Assembly: GCA_022559985.1 (NCBI GenBank)
Contig: JAFJTR010000003.1
Coordinates: forward strand, 372,001-436,000
Reading direction: 5' to 3'
From: Parastagonospora avenae f. sp. tritici 18332-5
Taxonomy: Eukaryota > Ascomycota > Dothideomycetes > Pleosporales > Phaeosphaeriaceae
DNA: 64,000 bases
Notes under the pieces: generated by a model
What the model was told of the DNA's origin: nothing
Databases searched by the model: none
The model's input: only the letters and a program-made list of their open reading frames with translations
Made by a program: the position numbers and the translations under genes
Part shown: one piece after another, positions 10,249 to 20,798 of the stretch
How the letters are laid out: each line of letters opens with the position of its first letter
Position numbering within the stretch: the stretch's first letter is position 1

Positions 10249-10815
10249 CTACGACTTAACAACCTTCTCCGCCTTCTGTGCCGTAGCCTTCAAGTCAGCC
10301 TCAAGCTCCTTGCCCTCGCCCTTGACCTGGCCCTCAGTCGCCTCCAGGCTCTTGTTGTACAAGTAAATCCTGCCAACCTGTGTCGCACCAACGGTAAAGA
10401 CCAGCGCATTCACAGCTGCGAGCGCAACGTTCTTGGGGCGGATGACGAAGCACCAGCGGGTCCAGATGGCTCCGGTGCACATGAGGGCAAAGTTCTGGGT
10501 GAAAGATAGGGACTCGGCGGGGCGGGAGAAGTCAGATGCGCCGGCGAGGACCATGCCCCATTTCATTACTGGTGCCCTGGGGAAATGTTAGTCGAGTGCT
10601 TACAGCATTTGACACTTTGATGCGGGCGCATTGCAGATTGTCCAAGGTGGGGCGTACCAAAAGTGCACAGTCTTGGGGCCGATAGGGCTGTTCCAGAATC
10701 CAGCGAAGCCGCCAGGACCGGCAGCTGTGGTTGCTCGTCTGCGGCCATTTGCTTGTGCGGGTCGGAAGAAGGGTCGGAAGCTGCTGAAGATACGGGAGCC
10801 CGGGCGGAAAGACAT
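10249..10815 (-). CDS. MPC2: Mitochondrial pyruvate carrier subunit, MPC2 type
   Basis: Exons 10815-10658 and 10576-10249 give 161 residues; the 81-nt intron (GTACGC donor, CCCCAG acceptor) joins in phase 2. The N-terminus is Arg/Ser/Phe-rich, as expected for mitochondrial import. The junction rebuilds the family core FWAPVMKW, followed by AGASDFSRPAE, QNFAL, TGAIWTRWCFVIRPKN and a last hydrophobic segment. These are the MPC signature positions. MPC2 pairs with MPC1 in the inner membrane to import pyruvate. The C-terminus extends in a charged helix (about 125-161). The gene is head to head with the complex I gene at 11103, sharing 287 bp of promoter DNA. Confidence 0.93.
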
Positions 10816-11102
10816 GATTGCGATCCTTCTCTCCTATTCTCTCAGCGCGCACGTGAGAGACGGTAGACTGAGTGGTGGTGGAGACAGCGGGGGTGTCGTG
10901 TGAGAGCGCAATCGTGTGTTCGCGATACCGGTGCCAAAGTTGAAGCATCGGGATTACGTTGGGGCAACCTCCGACTGGCAGCCGGCTAAACTCCATACGG
11001 CAAGGCGCGTCATGAGAGCTTGCGGAACATTGGACATCGAATGCACTTGCGCCCGAGAACCAGACCAATTGTTCACCCCACGACACCCGTACAGACCTCA
11101 CC
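10816..11102. promoter_or_regulatory. Shared divergent promoter of MPC2 and NDUFA2
   Basis: The 287 bp between two ATGs pointing apart must contain both promoters. A CCAAT box at 11065-11069 lies 34 bp before the NDUFA2 ATG. CCAAT is the site of the fungal Hap/CBC complex, which controls many respiratory genes; its use here is inferred from the motif and the gene products. Confidence 0.6.
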
Positions 11103-11540
11103 ATGGCGTCGAAATATGCATTTGGCCAAGGCCTGAAGGAGCTGAGGTTCTTGTTCTGCCAGACCAGCGAGCACAGCGCTGCGACACGGTATGCGACACT
11201 CCGCCAGCAAGAGCTATTGTCACGCTGCGCCTGGAGATAGGCCGTGTGGTAGTAGGTCAGGAAGACTGTAGGCTAAGAATTGCAACAGGAACTTCCTCAC
11301 CCGAAGCTACCCCACCATGAAGAAGCACAACCCCCACACGCCCATCATGATCCGAGAAGCGAGCGGCACCGAGCCCACTGTATACGCAAGATTCGGTGCG
11401 TATGACACGTAAGAAGGAGAACGCAAAGGCTAACACCCGTGGTCATAGATTTTGGAAAGGAGAAGAAACTGCCCCTCAAGGGACTGGACGACAAGGCCAT
11501 TGAGCAACAAGTTAGCGACCTCGTACAATCGAAGATCTGA
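11103..11540 (+). CDS. NDUFA2: NADH:ubiquinone oxidoreductase 10.5-kDa subunit (NDUFA2 family)
   Basis: Three exons, 11103-11188, 11289-11395 and 11449-11540, give 94 residues. The introns (100 and 53 nt, GTATGC..ACAG and GTGCGT..ATAG with a GGCTAACAC branch) keep the frame. The protein contains LKELRFLFCQTSEHSAATR, then FLTRSYPTMKKHNP, TPIMIREA and VYARFDFGKEK, with LDDKAIEQQV near the end. This is the compact thioredoxin-like NDUFA2/L51-S25-type subunit of the complex I peripheral arm. The cysteine at C19 is present. The gene is too broken by introns to show as a long open frame, so the model rests on family conservation across all three exons. Confidence 0.92.
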
Positions 11541-12208
11541 AATGGAGGCGGAAGGATGATACCACAGCATGCGTCAAGACCCGAGACCATGGTTAGCCAT
11601 TTTATATCTGTGCCATGGGGAATGAACAGTCTCAGTGCAAATACCGATTACCTTGGTGCATCACCGGCTTCAAAGGCTAATCCGTGAGGTTCTGAAGTCC
11701 TTAACCAGTTCAAACCGCCATGTACCATCGTTTCAGTCAAATACGCAGTGTCTCAACATACACACACGTTTCCGGTGTACAAAGCTCGCGTAGTAAATCA
11801 TCTCGTAGAGCACAAGCTCGCTGTTTGATATGATCTCGCGATGAAATACGGACCACTCAGCATTTCGCAGGATCCTGGTAGTGTGTAGAAACGCGGTAGT
11901 ATACATACTCTCAGTGATTCGCAAACTGACAGTAGATGAAATCCTGGGGAGACTACAAACTCTCGATACTTGACGAGACTTGTGACAGTAAATGCTGAAG
12001 CATGACTAAATGAATTCTGTGCTGTTAAAGAATTCCTCGGAATCATGAAAATAAATGGATCATCCCCAGGTCACAGAATCGACAACAACATCGAGTTCAA
12101 GCCAGAAGCTGTGGGCTGTCATTCGCACATCGTTCCCGGAAATGCCCAGTTGACATCACGGTTGGAGGAGAGAGCCCTGACATTGGAATCGGTGGAGGGC
12201 CAAGGCCG
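11541..12208. other. Intergenic region, no gene supported
   Basis: Contains the 3' flank of NDUFA2. Beyond that I see no coding sequence with supporting features. Confidence 0.4.
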
Positions 12209-12385
12209 GACATCATGATCGGGAGCTTAGGATGTCGGAGAGAACACGTCGATGACTGAGATAGAAGTGCAGGGACGATGAGGCCGTCGCGCCAGAAGTT
12301 GCCAACATGGTACAATGGAAGATCTGAGATAGAAGTACGAGGATGATATCACGGAATGAATTAAAGCCCAAGACCAAGAAGGGAG
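12209..12385 (+). pseudogene. Degenerate intron-less partial duplicate of the NDUFA2 3' end
   Basis: The sequence shares blocks with the end of the neighbouring NDUFA2 gene: CATCATGATC of exon 2, then without intron 2 a diverged exon 3 with the shared stretches GGTACAATGGAAGATCTGA and GAGGATGATATCAC, running into the 3' flank. Many differences are transitions. The frame is full of stops. It looks like an old retrocopy or segmental duplicate about 800 bp downstream of the parent. Confidence 0.5.
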
Positions 12386-12554
12386 GGATTCCACGGCAGT
12401 GAACATTGAAACACACCCAGTTGAAGTATGCGGTGTAACTTGTGCCGGAGGACTCTACGTCCGGCCTGAAATCAAACCTTTCCGATCCGCGATGGACGGG
12501 GTTGCTTCACTCTCGACTTCATGAACATCTTACTCCAGTATCCTCCAGTGTTGC

Positions 12555-13149
12555 TTACTGGTCTTTCTTCTCACCTTTATCCTTCTTCTCACCCTCCTTT
12601 TCGTCTCTACATTTCTCCTCCTTCATCGCATTCATGAAGCTAACAGCAGCGATACTGCAAGCAGGAACCACAGCACCACTAGCCGCAATCGCCTTGAAAA
12701 CGGTGAGCCCCATGCCTCCCATACCCGCACTCTGGAGAATCGCAAATGCGCCACCGGCGGCGATGGGTCCCATGGCTGCTTGGGCAGCTGCAGCTCCGGC
12801 ACCTATACGTTCAGCAAGTTGTAACAAAGATGAAGCCAGACATATACTCACTAGCGATAGGCCCAAGCGGTCCGAAACCAAGTGCGGCTACAGCAGCAGG
12901 AGCGGCGAAGATGGCGGTCGGAGCAGCGCCGATGCATGCCGTGAGGATAGCGACTTGTTAGCGGTTCTCGTGGACCCACTGCCAGAGCTTCTCGCTGAAG
13001 TGGGCCTTGTCTTCCTCGGTGAAATTGTATCCGTGCTCGCCATCGGATGTAGTAGGCCCAATCATTGACTCCCAAACTTGGTACTTTGAGATGCCAGCGC
13101 GCTTGGCGATTTCCGCACCGAACTTACTGACGAACGTCCAGTCGGGCAC
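12555..13149 (-). pseudogene. IFI6/ISG12-like (Ifi-6-16 family) gene with an in-frame stop and no ATG
   Basis: The frame runs 13149-12852 and, after a 49-nt intron (GTGAGT..GTATAG, phase 1), 12802-12555. The first ~63 codons form an amphipathic domain ending WQWVHENR. Directly after it comes TAA (12958-12960), then QVAILTAC and the glycine/alanine-rich hydrophobic core (GFGPLGPIAS joined to AGAAAAQAAMGPIAAGG) typical of Ifi-6-16 family membrane proteins, ending in a Lys/Glu tail. The family normally reads straight through at this point. The frame also lacks an ATG: the leftmost usable codon is GTG, with two stops further up. I read it as a recently disabled gene. Unusual readthrough, a non-AUG start or an unseen 5' exon are alternatives. 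Confidence 0.6.
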
Positions 13150-13763
13150 CGTGTAGAGTTGAAGAGTTTTTGTGCTGGATTGAGTTGGAATAGTGTGGTA
13201 TTGGTGGAAAGAGGGAGGTGGAGGTTATTATTGGTGAAAAAGAGACGTGAATGCCATTAGTGAAAGACGGAGGTGATGTAAAACCGTCGTCACTAACATG
13301 GCATGAAAGCAATGAGACGACTAAATTGCGCCAATAGTACACAAACCTACACTCGAATGCAAACCTGTGGTAGCTACAAACCCGCAAAATTCGGCTGCAT
13401 CCGCGACTATGAACGTTGAAGCACGACCAGTTGCGGTTTGCGGTGCATTGCACTTGCGGCAATGAACACCCAAGCACTACACACGCGGTCTATTGCAAGT
13501 CGCGATGGCACACTAAAAACGGTCTGCATCCGCGGTAGCGTACCAAAGCCGTAGATGCAAAACACTCATTGAACCCATGTTATGCGAGACTCGTTGTGTT
13601 TCGATGTAAGCACCGCCAGCCAAACCGGCGAGTACTATACCATCCATCACGCAAGCAACTGCATCTCATAGACTCAAGTGACTCAACGACAAACATCATC
13701 CTGACGGGCGTTCAATTAGCTACCATCTACCTAGTAACCAGGCCTGATCATCCCGTCTATACA
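13150..13763. other. Intergenic region, no gene supported
   Basis: Lies between the 5' end of the IFI6-like relic and the 3' end of the next leftward gene. No supported coding or RNA feature was seen. Confidence 0.4.
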
Positions 13764-14108
13764 CTAGCAACAAAACAAGTTTCTAATACAACCACAGCGC
13801 TTCTTATGCCAGCCCTTTCCCGTGTTATATATAGCCATACGTCGTTGCCGTGCAGCCAAGATAGCCGGTGGAGGTGGAGGCGCCATGATCATATTTGCAT
13901 TGTGAGCGGGAGGTTGAGTAATCGTTCCAGGTGCGTTAACGGGCAATATAGCCGTGGATGCAGGTGCAGGTGGAGCGACGGAAGTTTGGACTGTTGGTAA
14001 GATTGCATGCAGGCGGACACCTTGACGTGTACGACATGCGCCTGCGCCATTTTCGATGATACTAGATGCAGAAGTAACTTGCGATAATGGAGACTTGGCG
14101 CGCTTCAT
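13764..14108 (-). CDS. Small Pro/Ala-rich hypothetical protein with a cysteine-rich C-terminus
   Basis: Single open frame of 114 residues with a true ATG at 14108. The middle (about 44-85) is rich in Ala, Pro and Val with a run of five prolines, and the end is basic and terminates RCGCIRNLFCC. A terminal CC dipeptide can be a geranylgeranylation site in Rab-type proteins, but there is no GTPase domain here. The gene lies 115 bp downstream of another leftward frame (14223-14882) and could be a separate gene or part of its transcript. No family is recognised. Confidence 0.35.
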   Translation of the reverse strand: MKRAKSPLSQVTSASSIIENGAGACRTRQGVRLHAILPTVQTSVAPPAPASTAILPVNAPGTITQPPAHNANMIMAPPPPPAILAARQRRMAIYNTGKGWHKKRCGCIRNLFCC

Positions 14109-14222
14109 GGGCCTGTGAAGTGCGTTACGTGGGGGATTTGGACGAGCGCTAAATTTTGGTGGTCGTGAAGGTGGGAGAGGGATAGCTTTCAGCTTGTTTG
14201 ATGCGACTGAGTCCCGTCGTAG

Positions 14223-14882
14223 TCAACTGTCGCGCTTTATCTTGGCCTTCAGTGCATCGTCTTTTGCGAAGTCGTGGGGTTCAACGCCAATATCTCTCAG
14301 GACTTCATCTTGTTCTGGATCAATACTTTCCTCGGCCCATAGGCGGAGTCCCTCTTCTCGATTTTGAGTATGTGCTTGTTTAAGCGAGTCAAATGAGACG
14401 GTTTGGTTCGAAGAGACTGAGGATCGAGATGGTTCTTTTCCCTTGGGCTCTTCCGCTGCCTTGTATATCTTGGCAGAGAGAAAAGCATCGAACTCCTTTG
14501 AAGTAGATTGAGATGCATGTCCACTGTTGTCTCGAACACTTCTGGGACTTTCCGGGTCAATGGGGTCGCTGTCAAGCTTGGAGTCGACCTTGCGATGTCC
14601 ACGAGCGTCTTTGGCATCCTCTGATACATCTGTGGTTGCGGAATCATTGCCAAAGGGGCCGAGCGCATAATCTTCGCTCCTGCCTGAGTCCTTCCCAAGT
14701 GGTGTGAAGAACGTCCCACAGGCTTCGCACTTCTTGCCCTTCGGTACACCAAAGACACGACACACCTCACAGTTCGCAGGATCCTGTGCTTCCGACGGAT
14801 GACTGATATTGCCCGACTTGTTGTCGCTGGCCCTGGTACTGGCGCCAGCTGCTGGCTTTGAGGCCTCGTGTGATCGATCCAT
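14223..14882 (-). CDS. Hypothetical protein with a four-cysteine zinc-ribbon-like motif
   Basis: Single exon, 219 residues, ATG at 14882. Near residues 38-56 there are two CxxC pairs (CEVC and CEAC) separated by FGVPKGKK, which looks like a small zinc ribbon. The rest is hydrophilic, rich in Ser, Asp, Glu and Lys, and probably disordered apart from a short amphipathic C-terminal part. No signal peptide or membrane segment is present, so it is likely cytosolic or nuclear. I do not recognise a named family. The long open frame with even composition and the metal-binding motif support it being real. Confidence 0.6.
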   Translation of the reverse strand: MDRSHEASKPAAGASTRASDNKSGNISHPSEAQDPANCEVCRVFGVPKGKKCEACGTFFTPLGKDSGRSEDYALGPFGNDSATTDVSEDAKDARGHRKVDSKLDSDPIDPESPRSVRDNSGHASQSTSKEFDAFLSAKIYKAAEEPKGKEPSRSSVSSNQTVSFDSLKQAHTQNREEGLRLWAEESIDPEQDEVLRDIGVEPHDFAKDDALKAKIKRDS

Positions 14883-15275
14883 CTTGACGGTAGGACTTCC
14901 CGCCCTGACTGACTACGCGAGAACGAAAGCTGGACAAGTCACTCGACTGGCCGTAAGATTCGGAGGAAGAATGTACGACAGATGAGTCGAGAAAAGTTTG
15001 GAGTAGTGATAGAAGTAACAGCTACTCCACGACCTCGTCAGCCTCATCGTCAAAAAGGCTGCATAAAGGATTCACCATACCTATTAGTGATGGTCCAATG
15101 CAAACTGGGCGTAGCGAAAGCGCCGCAGTAATAACGATATGCCGTATTGAAAGTTGAGCGATGTTGGTGAAGTAATCCCAAAGCCGCACTCGCAAAGTGG
15201 AAGTCTGTTAACACCACACCCTCGCACCTCCCTGCTCATCGTCGCGATCGGAAGTAACGACGCACGCCGCTCTTA
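14883..15275. other. Intergenic region, no gene supported
   Basis: Carries the 5' flank of the zinc-ribbon gene and the 3' flank of the next leftward gene. No further features were seen. Confidence 0.4.
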
Positions 15276-15497
15276 CTAGAGGCAATCACCGCAAGCATTG
15301 CAGCCATCATTGCAGCAGCTTCCACAACAGGATGCAATGCCTCCCCACATTGCCGCAAAGCAGGCGAGAACGCTGTCGAAACAAAGCGCCCCGGTCCACC
15401 CAGAATTAGCAAACGCACTGCAATAGCGTGAACAACCATCTTCGCGCGTCTGGTTCGCGTTGGGGTCTTCGTTGTGTGAAAGAGGTGCGTAGTTCAT
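15276..15497 (-). CDS. Very cysteine-rich 73-residue protein
   Basis: Single exon from ATG 15497. There is no signal peptide; the first 20 residues are polar (MNYAPLSHNEDPN). From residue 22 the protein has eleven cysteines in 52 residues, including SCCGSCC and the closing GCNACGDC. A moderately hydrophobic stretch (about 36-58) precedes the cysteine cluster, so it may be a palmitoylated or membrane-associated protein in the style of cysteine-rich transmembrane proteins, or a metal-binding peptide. Neither is demonstrated. A longer spliced form with an extra 3' exon is possible. Confidence 0.45.
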   Translation of the reverse strand: MNYAPLSHNEDPNANQTREDGCSRYCSAFANSGWTGALCFDSVLACFAAMWGGIASCCGSCCNDGCNACGDCL

Positions 15498-16279
15498 GTT
15501 GAAGAATGGTTAGCGTAGAGGAAGAATTAGTCGTCTGCGCGGGAAGGTCAAGTCTGATAGCAAAACAAAAGCCGTTGCGAAATATCTGAATGCGGAATCG
15601 TCGTTCCTATACCGAGACTTAAATATGCCAAAAGTTGAAGCGCACGAGTAAGAAGGATTTAAGGCCACCAGCTAAGCCTTGCCGAGAGCGGGCTGTAGAG
15701 CCCCAGGCCACCTCCCAATCGTGTTAGCGAAATTGTTTGCACCGCCACGAATGCGGCTGATTGTGCTTGTTTTAGAAACTCGCAGGATAGGGCGTGATGT
15801 GGGCTGGTGTTGAGTCGGCGACGTGCGGTGAAAAATTAAAAAACGGGTTGGGCTCCACTTAAGCACAGCTAGGCTCTCAAGTTGCAGAAGAAGCGAGAAA
15901 TAGCTGATACAGCTAGAGTGCGGTAGCAGTCTAAGATAAATAGAAAAATAGCTAGAAAAAGCTGCAATGCCTCTAGGAAGTCATTTAAACATGAGAGCTA
16001 GGATGCTCGTGCTCTTCCCACTAAACATAAAATTCGCAGTCAAGCATAGACACACAATGATTCGAATCGCGAACAATTGAAGCAGGAAAGAATCTGTATA
16101 GAACACATGTACTCCTATATACACGTTCCTGGGTATCTCGTATGTGTGCTTGCCGATGGTGTCCCCTTCCGACAGCATAAGACCAATGACCAATTTGGGT
16201 ATCAACAATGAGAAAGTAACACGCAAATGCTGTGAATGCGATCTAGTCATGACAAGGAAACAAACATAGGAAAAAGACA
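15498..16279. other. Intergenic region, no gene supported
   Basis: Includes an AT-richer stretch (15850-16280) that is probably the 3' flank of the large leftward gene ending at 16280. Its 99-codon minus-strand frame has no domain features. Confidence 0.4.
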
Positions 16280-19200
16280 TTACACTCTGATCACGACGTG
16301 TATACCCAAAGCTCGCGCCTCACGGATGCAACAAGCCAGGCAAGTCCGTCCGACTCTGCCAACGATGGCGTGGAAGCCCTTCTCAGCGCACCAAGCACGC
16401 GCGAGAAGTTGTAAGTCTGACGATCCACGTGCATCAAGAACAAGTACGGTCGTTTTGTGATGTGCTGCATCGGTCTCGTTCTTCTTATCAAATCCGGTGG
16501 GGGTTGGCGAACGAGTATGCGAATGCATGTCGAAGGGAATGTCGAAATTGGGGTCCAACGCTTCGGTGACAGAGGCAGTCTTGTACTTGTAGCTCGTGTG
16601 GAGAGGGTGCACTTCCATGGGCTGTCGCTTCGTAATGGTAGTCATGGAATCGTTGTCAGTATCGGCAGAGTACACACGTTTTGGTGCAATGTCTGTCGAG
16701 TCGGGTGGGTGCGACAGAAGCGGCTCGAAACCATGGCTGTTACGGCGAGGCATAGTGACACCACTTCGTTTGGAGGATGTACGTGACACAGTTCCAGTAA
16801 GTGAGCGCTTGAGGATGTGAGGCATGCTAGGAGCGGGAACTGGAGTCGACATCGGTGGCGTGCATGGCCATGAGCTTACAAATTGTACGTCGAAAGCGAG
16901 TGTCAGAGTGTGATGTATTGTCCGGTCCACAGAACTAAAAGTGACGGATGGAGTATGTATATCGCTCTCAGTGAGTGGTCCTGACATCATGTCGCTGTCC
17001 ATGAGGTCAGGATTGAGTGGTGTAAGCTCCCAATTTCGAAGAATCAACGTGGGCGTGGGTAGCGACTCCGAGTCGCGCGGAAGAACTAGATCCTCGGAGT
17101 TTACAGATGCAATTGTACCATCGGGTATGATTGAGGATGCTCGGGCGACCGCAGCAGACCGCGTGGTCTCGCTCATCCGATCGTCAAAAGGAAGCTGCTC
17201 GCTGTGAATCGAATGCCATTGGTTAGTCGATCCTTCCGGTTGCCTTGGAAATGAGATCCAACCCATACACTCAACCCCACCGTCAATGCAGGCAAAGACG
17301 CGACCCACTATAGAGTTCTTGCTCCACCACGATCGGCCGGCATACGAGAAACCGCCGTAAAGATTGGCAGAGTCACCCAGATTCGCAATGGCTACGATGT
17401 CGTTCTCCAGAAGCGTGGATATGAGGAAGTGCGAGATTGCCTCTCCTGGAAGTGTCAGACCTGTTAGATATGAGCGACTGAGCCATCCGCCAACACCACT
17501 CAGGTTTGTGCTTGGAGAATCGGATTGCGGCGAGAGAGTCGGAGATAGCGGAATCCTCAAAGAATGCGAATTGTCGCGAGTCAGTGCGGGCTTGCCGACG
17601 TGCCCAAAATAGCCATCAAGCATGTGGTTTGCGGGGCGCGGAGTCTCTAGAGGTGTGCCGTACACACTGATCGACGCGGGTGAGACGGGATCTAAAAACA
17701 TGCCATCAGGTGTTGGCAGCGACTCTCCATGCTGTCCAACTCCGCGAGCGCCTAACCTCTGGGCTAGGCTCTGCACGATAAGTTCCGTAGAAGGCCACTG
17801 TATGGCCGATCCGAATTTGATCAGGCCTTGGAGTTGACGTGTCTGGTGCTGTGGCAGCAACACGATATCTGGCCTAGCGATCTCAGGAGGTTCTCCCGTA
17901 CTACGCATCGACTGAAATCCACGCGATTTTGAGGATTCAACGTCGTGATCACTGCTCTTAACGACCAGAATATTGTCCAGAAATCTTCTTGCTAGTACGA
18001 GATCCCAATCGAGCTTCCTGGTCTTGGTGCCGAAGAAGCCCCTAATCTCTTGGGCGCTCATTTGTACCGGACTATTTTGGTCCAGGCTGCTCACAGCATC
18101 AAGTCGGAGTAGCAATTCGCAGGCCAGTGTGATCTGTAAGAGCAGCACCTCGCGTTCCGTCCACAAAGGATGGGTCTCGTGTGCTGGTACCGCCTCAGGA
18201 TCACTCCAAAGGATCTGTCCAAGTCTGATCCTCCACTCAACGAGACTAAAGTCGTACCAAACACCCTTGAGTTTCAATATTCGCATGAGCGTGAGGATCT
18301 GAACTCGAAGGCCTGTCGGGTCGTCTGTCGTTCCATCGTATCCAGGAGGCGTCAGGAACTTGCTAAACAGATTGGCATACAATTCTCCCGGACTTTGGTG
18401 GTTCAGAACAGTCATTGGTCCGGGGCTCTCGTGGAACGCCTCGTTCAGATCATGAATCTCGATAAGGCGGTCGTAAATCAAGCTCATATCCACTGCACGA
18501 ATTCCAATCCGTTCGGGTGCACTCTGCATGAGCTCTTTGTTCTTCGTCCCTTGTAGAAATTCCTTAGTTGACTCAGACCCTTCTAGGTCGACGAGCAGAC
18601 TATCGGATCTTGGCAACTCCAGGAAATGAGAGAAGCCAATGCTGCCCGGTTCGATACCTTGAGCACCAAGCATGTTCGGTACTTCTACAGCATCCACGTC
18701 ATATCCATGGTTGCGGCTTTTCTCTTCAGAGGATGTTTGAGCCTTCGTTGGAAGTGGGTGTAGGGTTGCGGACGTGAAGGCAGCCTGGTCTGGCAGGACC
18801 GAGTCCAGTGTGTCTTTTGAAGATTCCAGGCCTCCCCAGGGGTACGAAACGTTGGCAGCAGGGCGACGACTTCCCGTCTTGACGCTGAAGTGTGGGGTTC
18901 CAGAAAAGAGCACATGCAACTGCGCCTCACTGAGCGTCTCAATTTTCTCTGTCTCTGGTGTCTCTGGCCTCGGCGTGGCATTTGATTCAGAAGCCTTTGT
19001 GGGCTCTTCGACTGAGGCGGGCTTCTCATCGCGGGATCGTGGTCGCTCGAGGGGCGCATGGGCGGGGCTCGTTACATCTTGGGCTGCCTGGGGAGATTCA
19101 GACTCGCTGGCAATCAGTTCCTTCTGCTGGACTCGGACATTAGTAAAAGATGGCTAAAAACGCTGCAACTGGGGTGATTGACATACGGGTACTGCATTGC

Positions 19201-19321
19201 GGGCTTCTGGCTTTTGCTTCCTCGATCTGAAGAACTGCGAGATGCGCTGCCTCTTACTCGTCTTCCGGCCCAACTTCACCTCGCTGACCTCGACCGACTT
19301 GTTGTGGAGTCTTCGCAACAT
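16280..19321 (-). CDS. Large (~993-residue) protein of unknown function
   Basis: Exons 19321-19187 and 19126-16280. The 60-nt intron has GTATGT, a TACTAATG branch and two possible CAG acceptors three bases apart. Exon 1 encodes 45 mostly basic residues starting MLRRLHNKS. Exon 2 begins with an acidic, Pro/Ser-rich stretch, then SEAQLHVLFSGTPHF and a helical region with conserved-looking LYANLFSKFLTPPGYDGTTDD and a Trp-rich LVEWRIRLGQILW. A large Ser/Pro-rich low-order middle follows, then a compact C-terminus with TVLVLDARGSSD and a cysteine cluster (TCLACC) ending HVVIRV. No signal peptide or clear membrane segment is visible. The ordered N-terminal and C-terminal parts around a disordered middle suggest a scaffold or regulator, but no family is recognised. 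Confidence 0.8.
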
Positions 19322-20798
19322 GATGAGCTGCAGACGGACAGCAAGCGCGAGGCATGCTGGTGGGTATATCAGGAGAACGACAGGAACGTCCCTGGCGGCC
19401 AACAAATTTCCCGGATCTGGGCGACATCTTGAGATGCACGTGAATCAGGGCACACACCCTTGCCGCCGTACGATCGTTTGCGAGGGCTGCCACACCCTGT
19501 CACGCATCGTTGTGACCCGCCATGACGTTCCAGGCGTACCTATCGCCGGGCCAAGCACACGCCTACGCGAAGCACGCCAGTCAGCCATCCCAGCCCTCGC
19601 TGCACCCCTCTGCAGTGTCTGCACAACACCATCGAGGGAGCGTCTATCGTCGCAACAGCACATAAACAACGCGTGCCAGCACGCCGCGAAACGCCATCCA
19701 AGCGACCGTTGTGATGACGCTATGCAATCCGGTCGCCCAACTAATGACTAGCCCCCAGGCCTCGAATCCTGGGTGCCTGGCTCGTCGCAAGAACCAAGCT
19801 TCCAGAACAACGGCACGTATGTTCCTTGGAATCCTGAAACATGACGGGCACGGAAACCCGCTTGATCTCCGGATCCGCCGTTGCGAGTGGGGATCGGTCC
19901 ATTACGTGGTGCCTTGGAGTCTCCACATAGTGTGATTAGAGACGTGAACGTGCTTCATTCCTGCCTTGCTGCCTTACCGTTGCACAACTGGTCACAACAG
20001 TGTACAAGCCCGGGACCAACAGTTCAGCGGATGCACCATTGATTGCCGGAGCGCATTTCTTCTCTCAGGCTACAAACTGTTCCTCGCTTGACGTCGTAGG
20101 TCGCGTGCTGGCAAGTTACCGATTCCCAAATCCGGTTCTATTTACGCGAAGCCAATGCCACTATTAGGTTCATAGCATACAATCATTCATTCTCTATTTA
20201 TAGGCGATCTGTCAAAGGCCATTCGATTGAGTTCTGACAACTGACGACAAAGTTCCATAGCCACGAGGCGAGCTGGGAACCACGTTCAAAGCAGAGAGCA
20301 ACCTTTGAGGAGTCTTTATCCCTGCAGAACCATCAACATCAACGAGGCAAGAAGAGATACGTGAACGTCAAACAAATTCATCGAGGAGAAAATGTCAGCC
20401 TCCAAACACACTCGTTACAACACTATCACAAGGGTATACTACAAGAACGCCCAAAAGCCCAACCCAACCTACCACGTCCACCGAAGCACTTTCAGACGGC
20501 GTGAGGAGCACCTCCATGCCCAGAAAAACCATACACACTCAGCTTCCAATAACTCGACCAAACATCTCACATCGTACCGCCTCGTTTCACTCGCGCCAAC
20601 CAATCATCTCAAATAAACCTCTGAATCGGTCCGATTCAGCCATACACAAGCCTGCGCGCTACATGCGCGCACACAACATCACACCACCCTCCACGCCGAT
20701 CCAAGTGGGGTGTTAACGTGTCGCTCTAGGGAATGCGTGCCAGTCGTACATGTCGCGCACGCCGTTCATCCGTTTGTGAGGGGTCGGATGTGGGTACG
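19322..20798. other. Intergenic region, no gene clearly supported
   Basis: Contains the 5' region of the large leftward gene. A 74-codon + frame at 20392-20616 sits after a leader-like A-rich stretch but has no features of a real protein. No repeats or RNA genes were recognised. Confidence 0.35.

Noticed and set aside
19741..19790. TCGAATCC stretch resembling a tRNA T-loop
   Set aside because: It lacks the GG before the TTC and has no matching A-box or cloverleaf, so it is not a tRNA.
20392..20616. 74-codon + frame after a leader-like A-rich sequence
   Set aside because: Composition is Asn/His/Ser-rich with no domain, signal or membrane feature, and no supporting splice signals.
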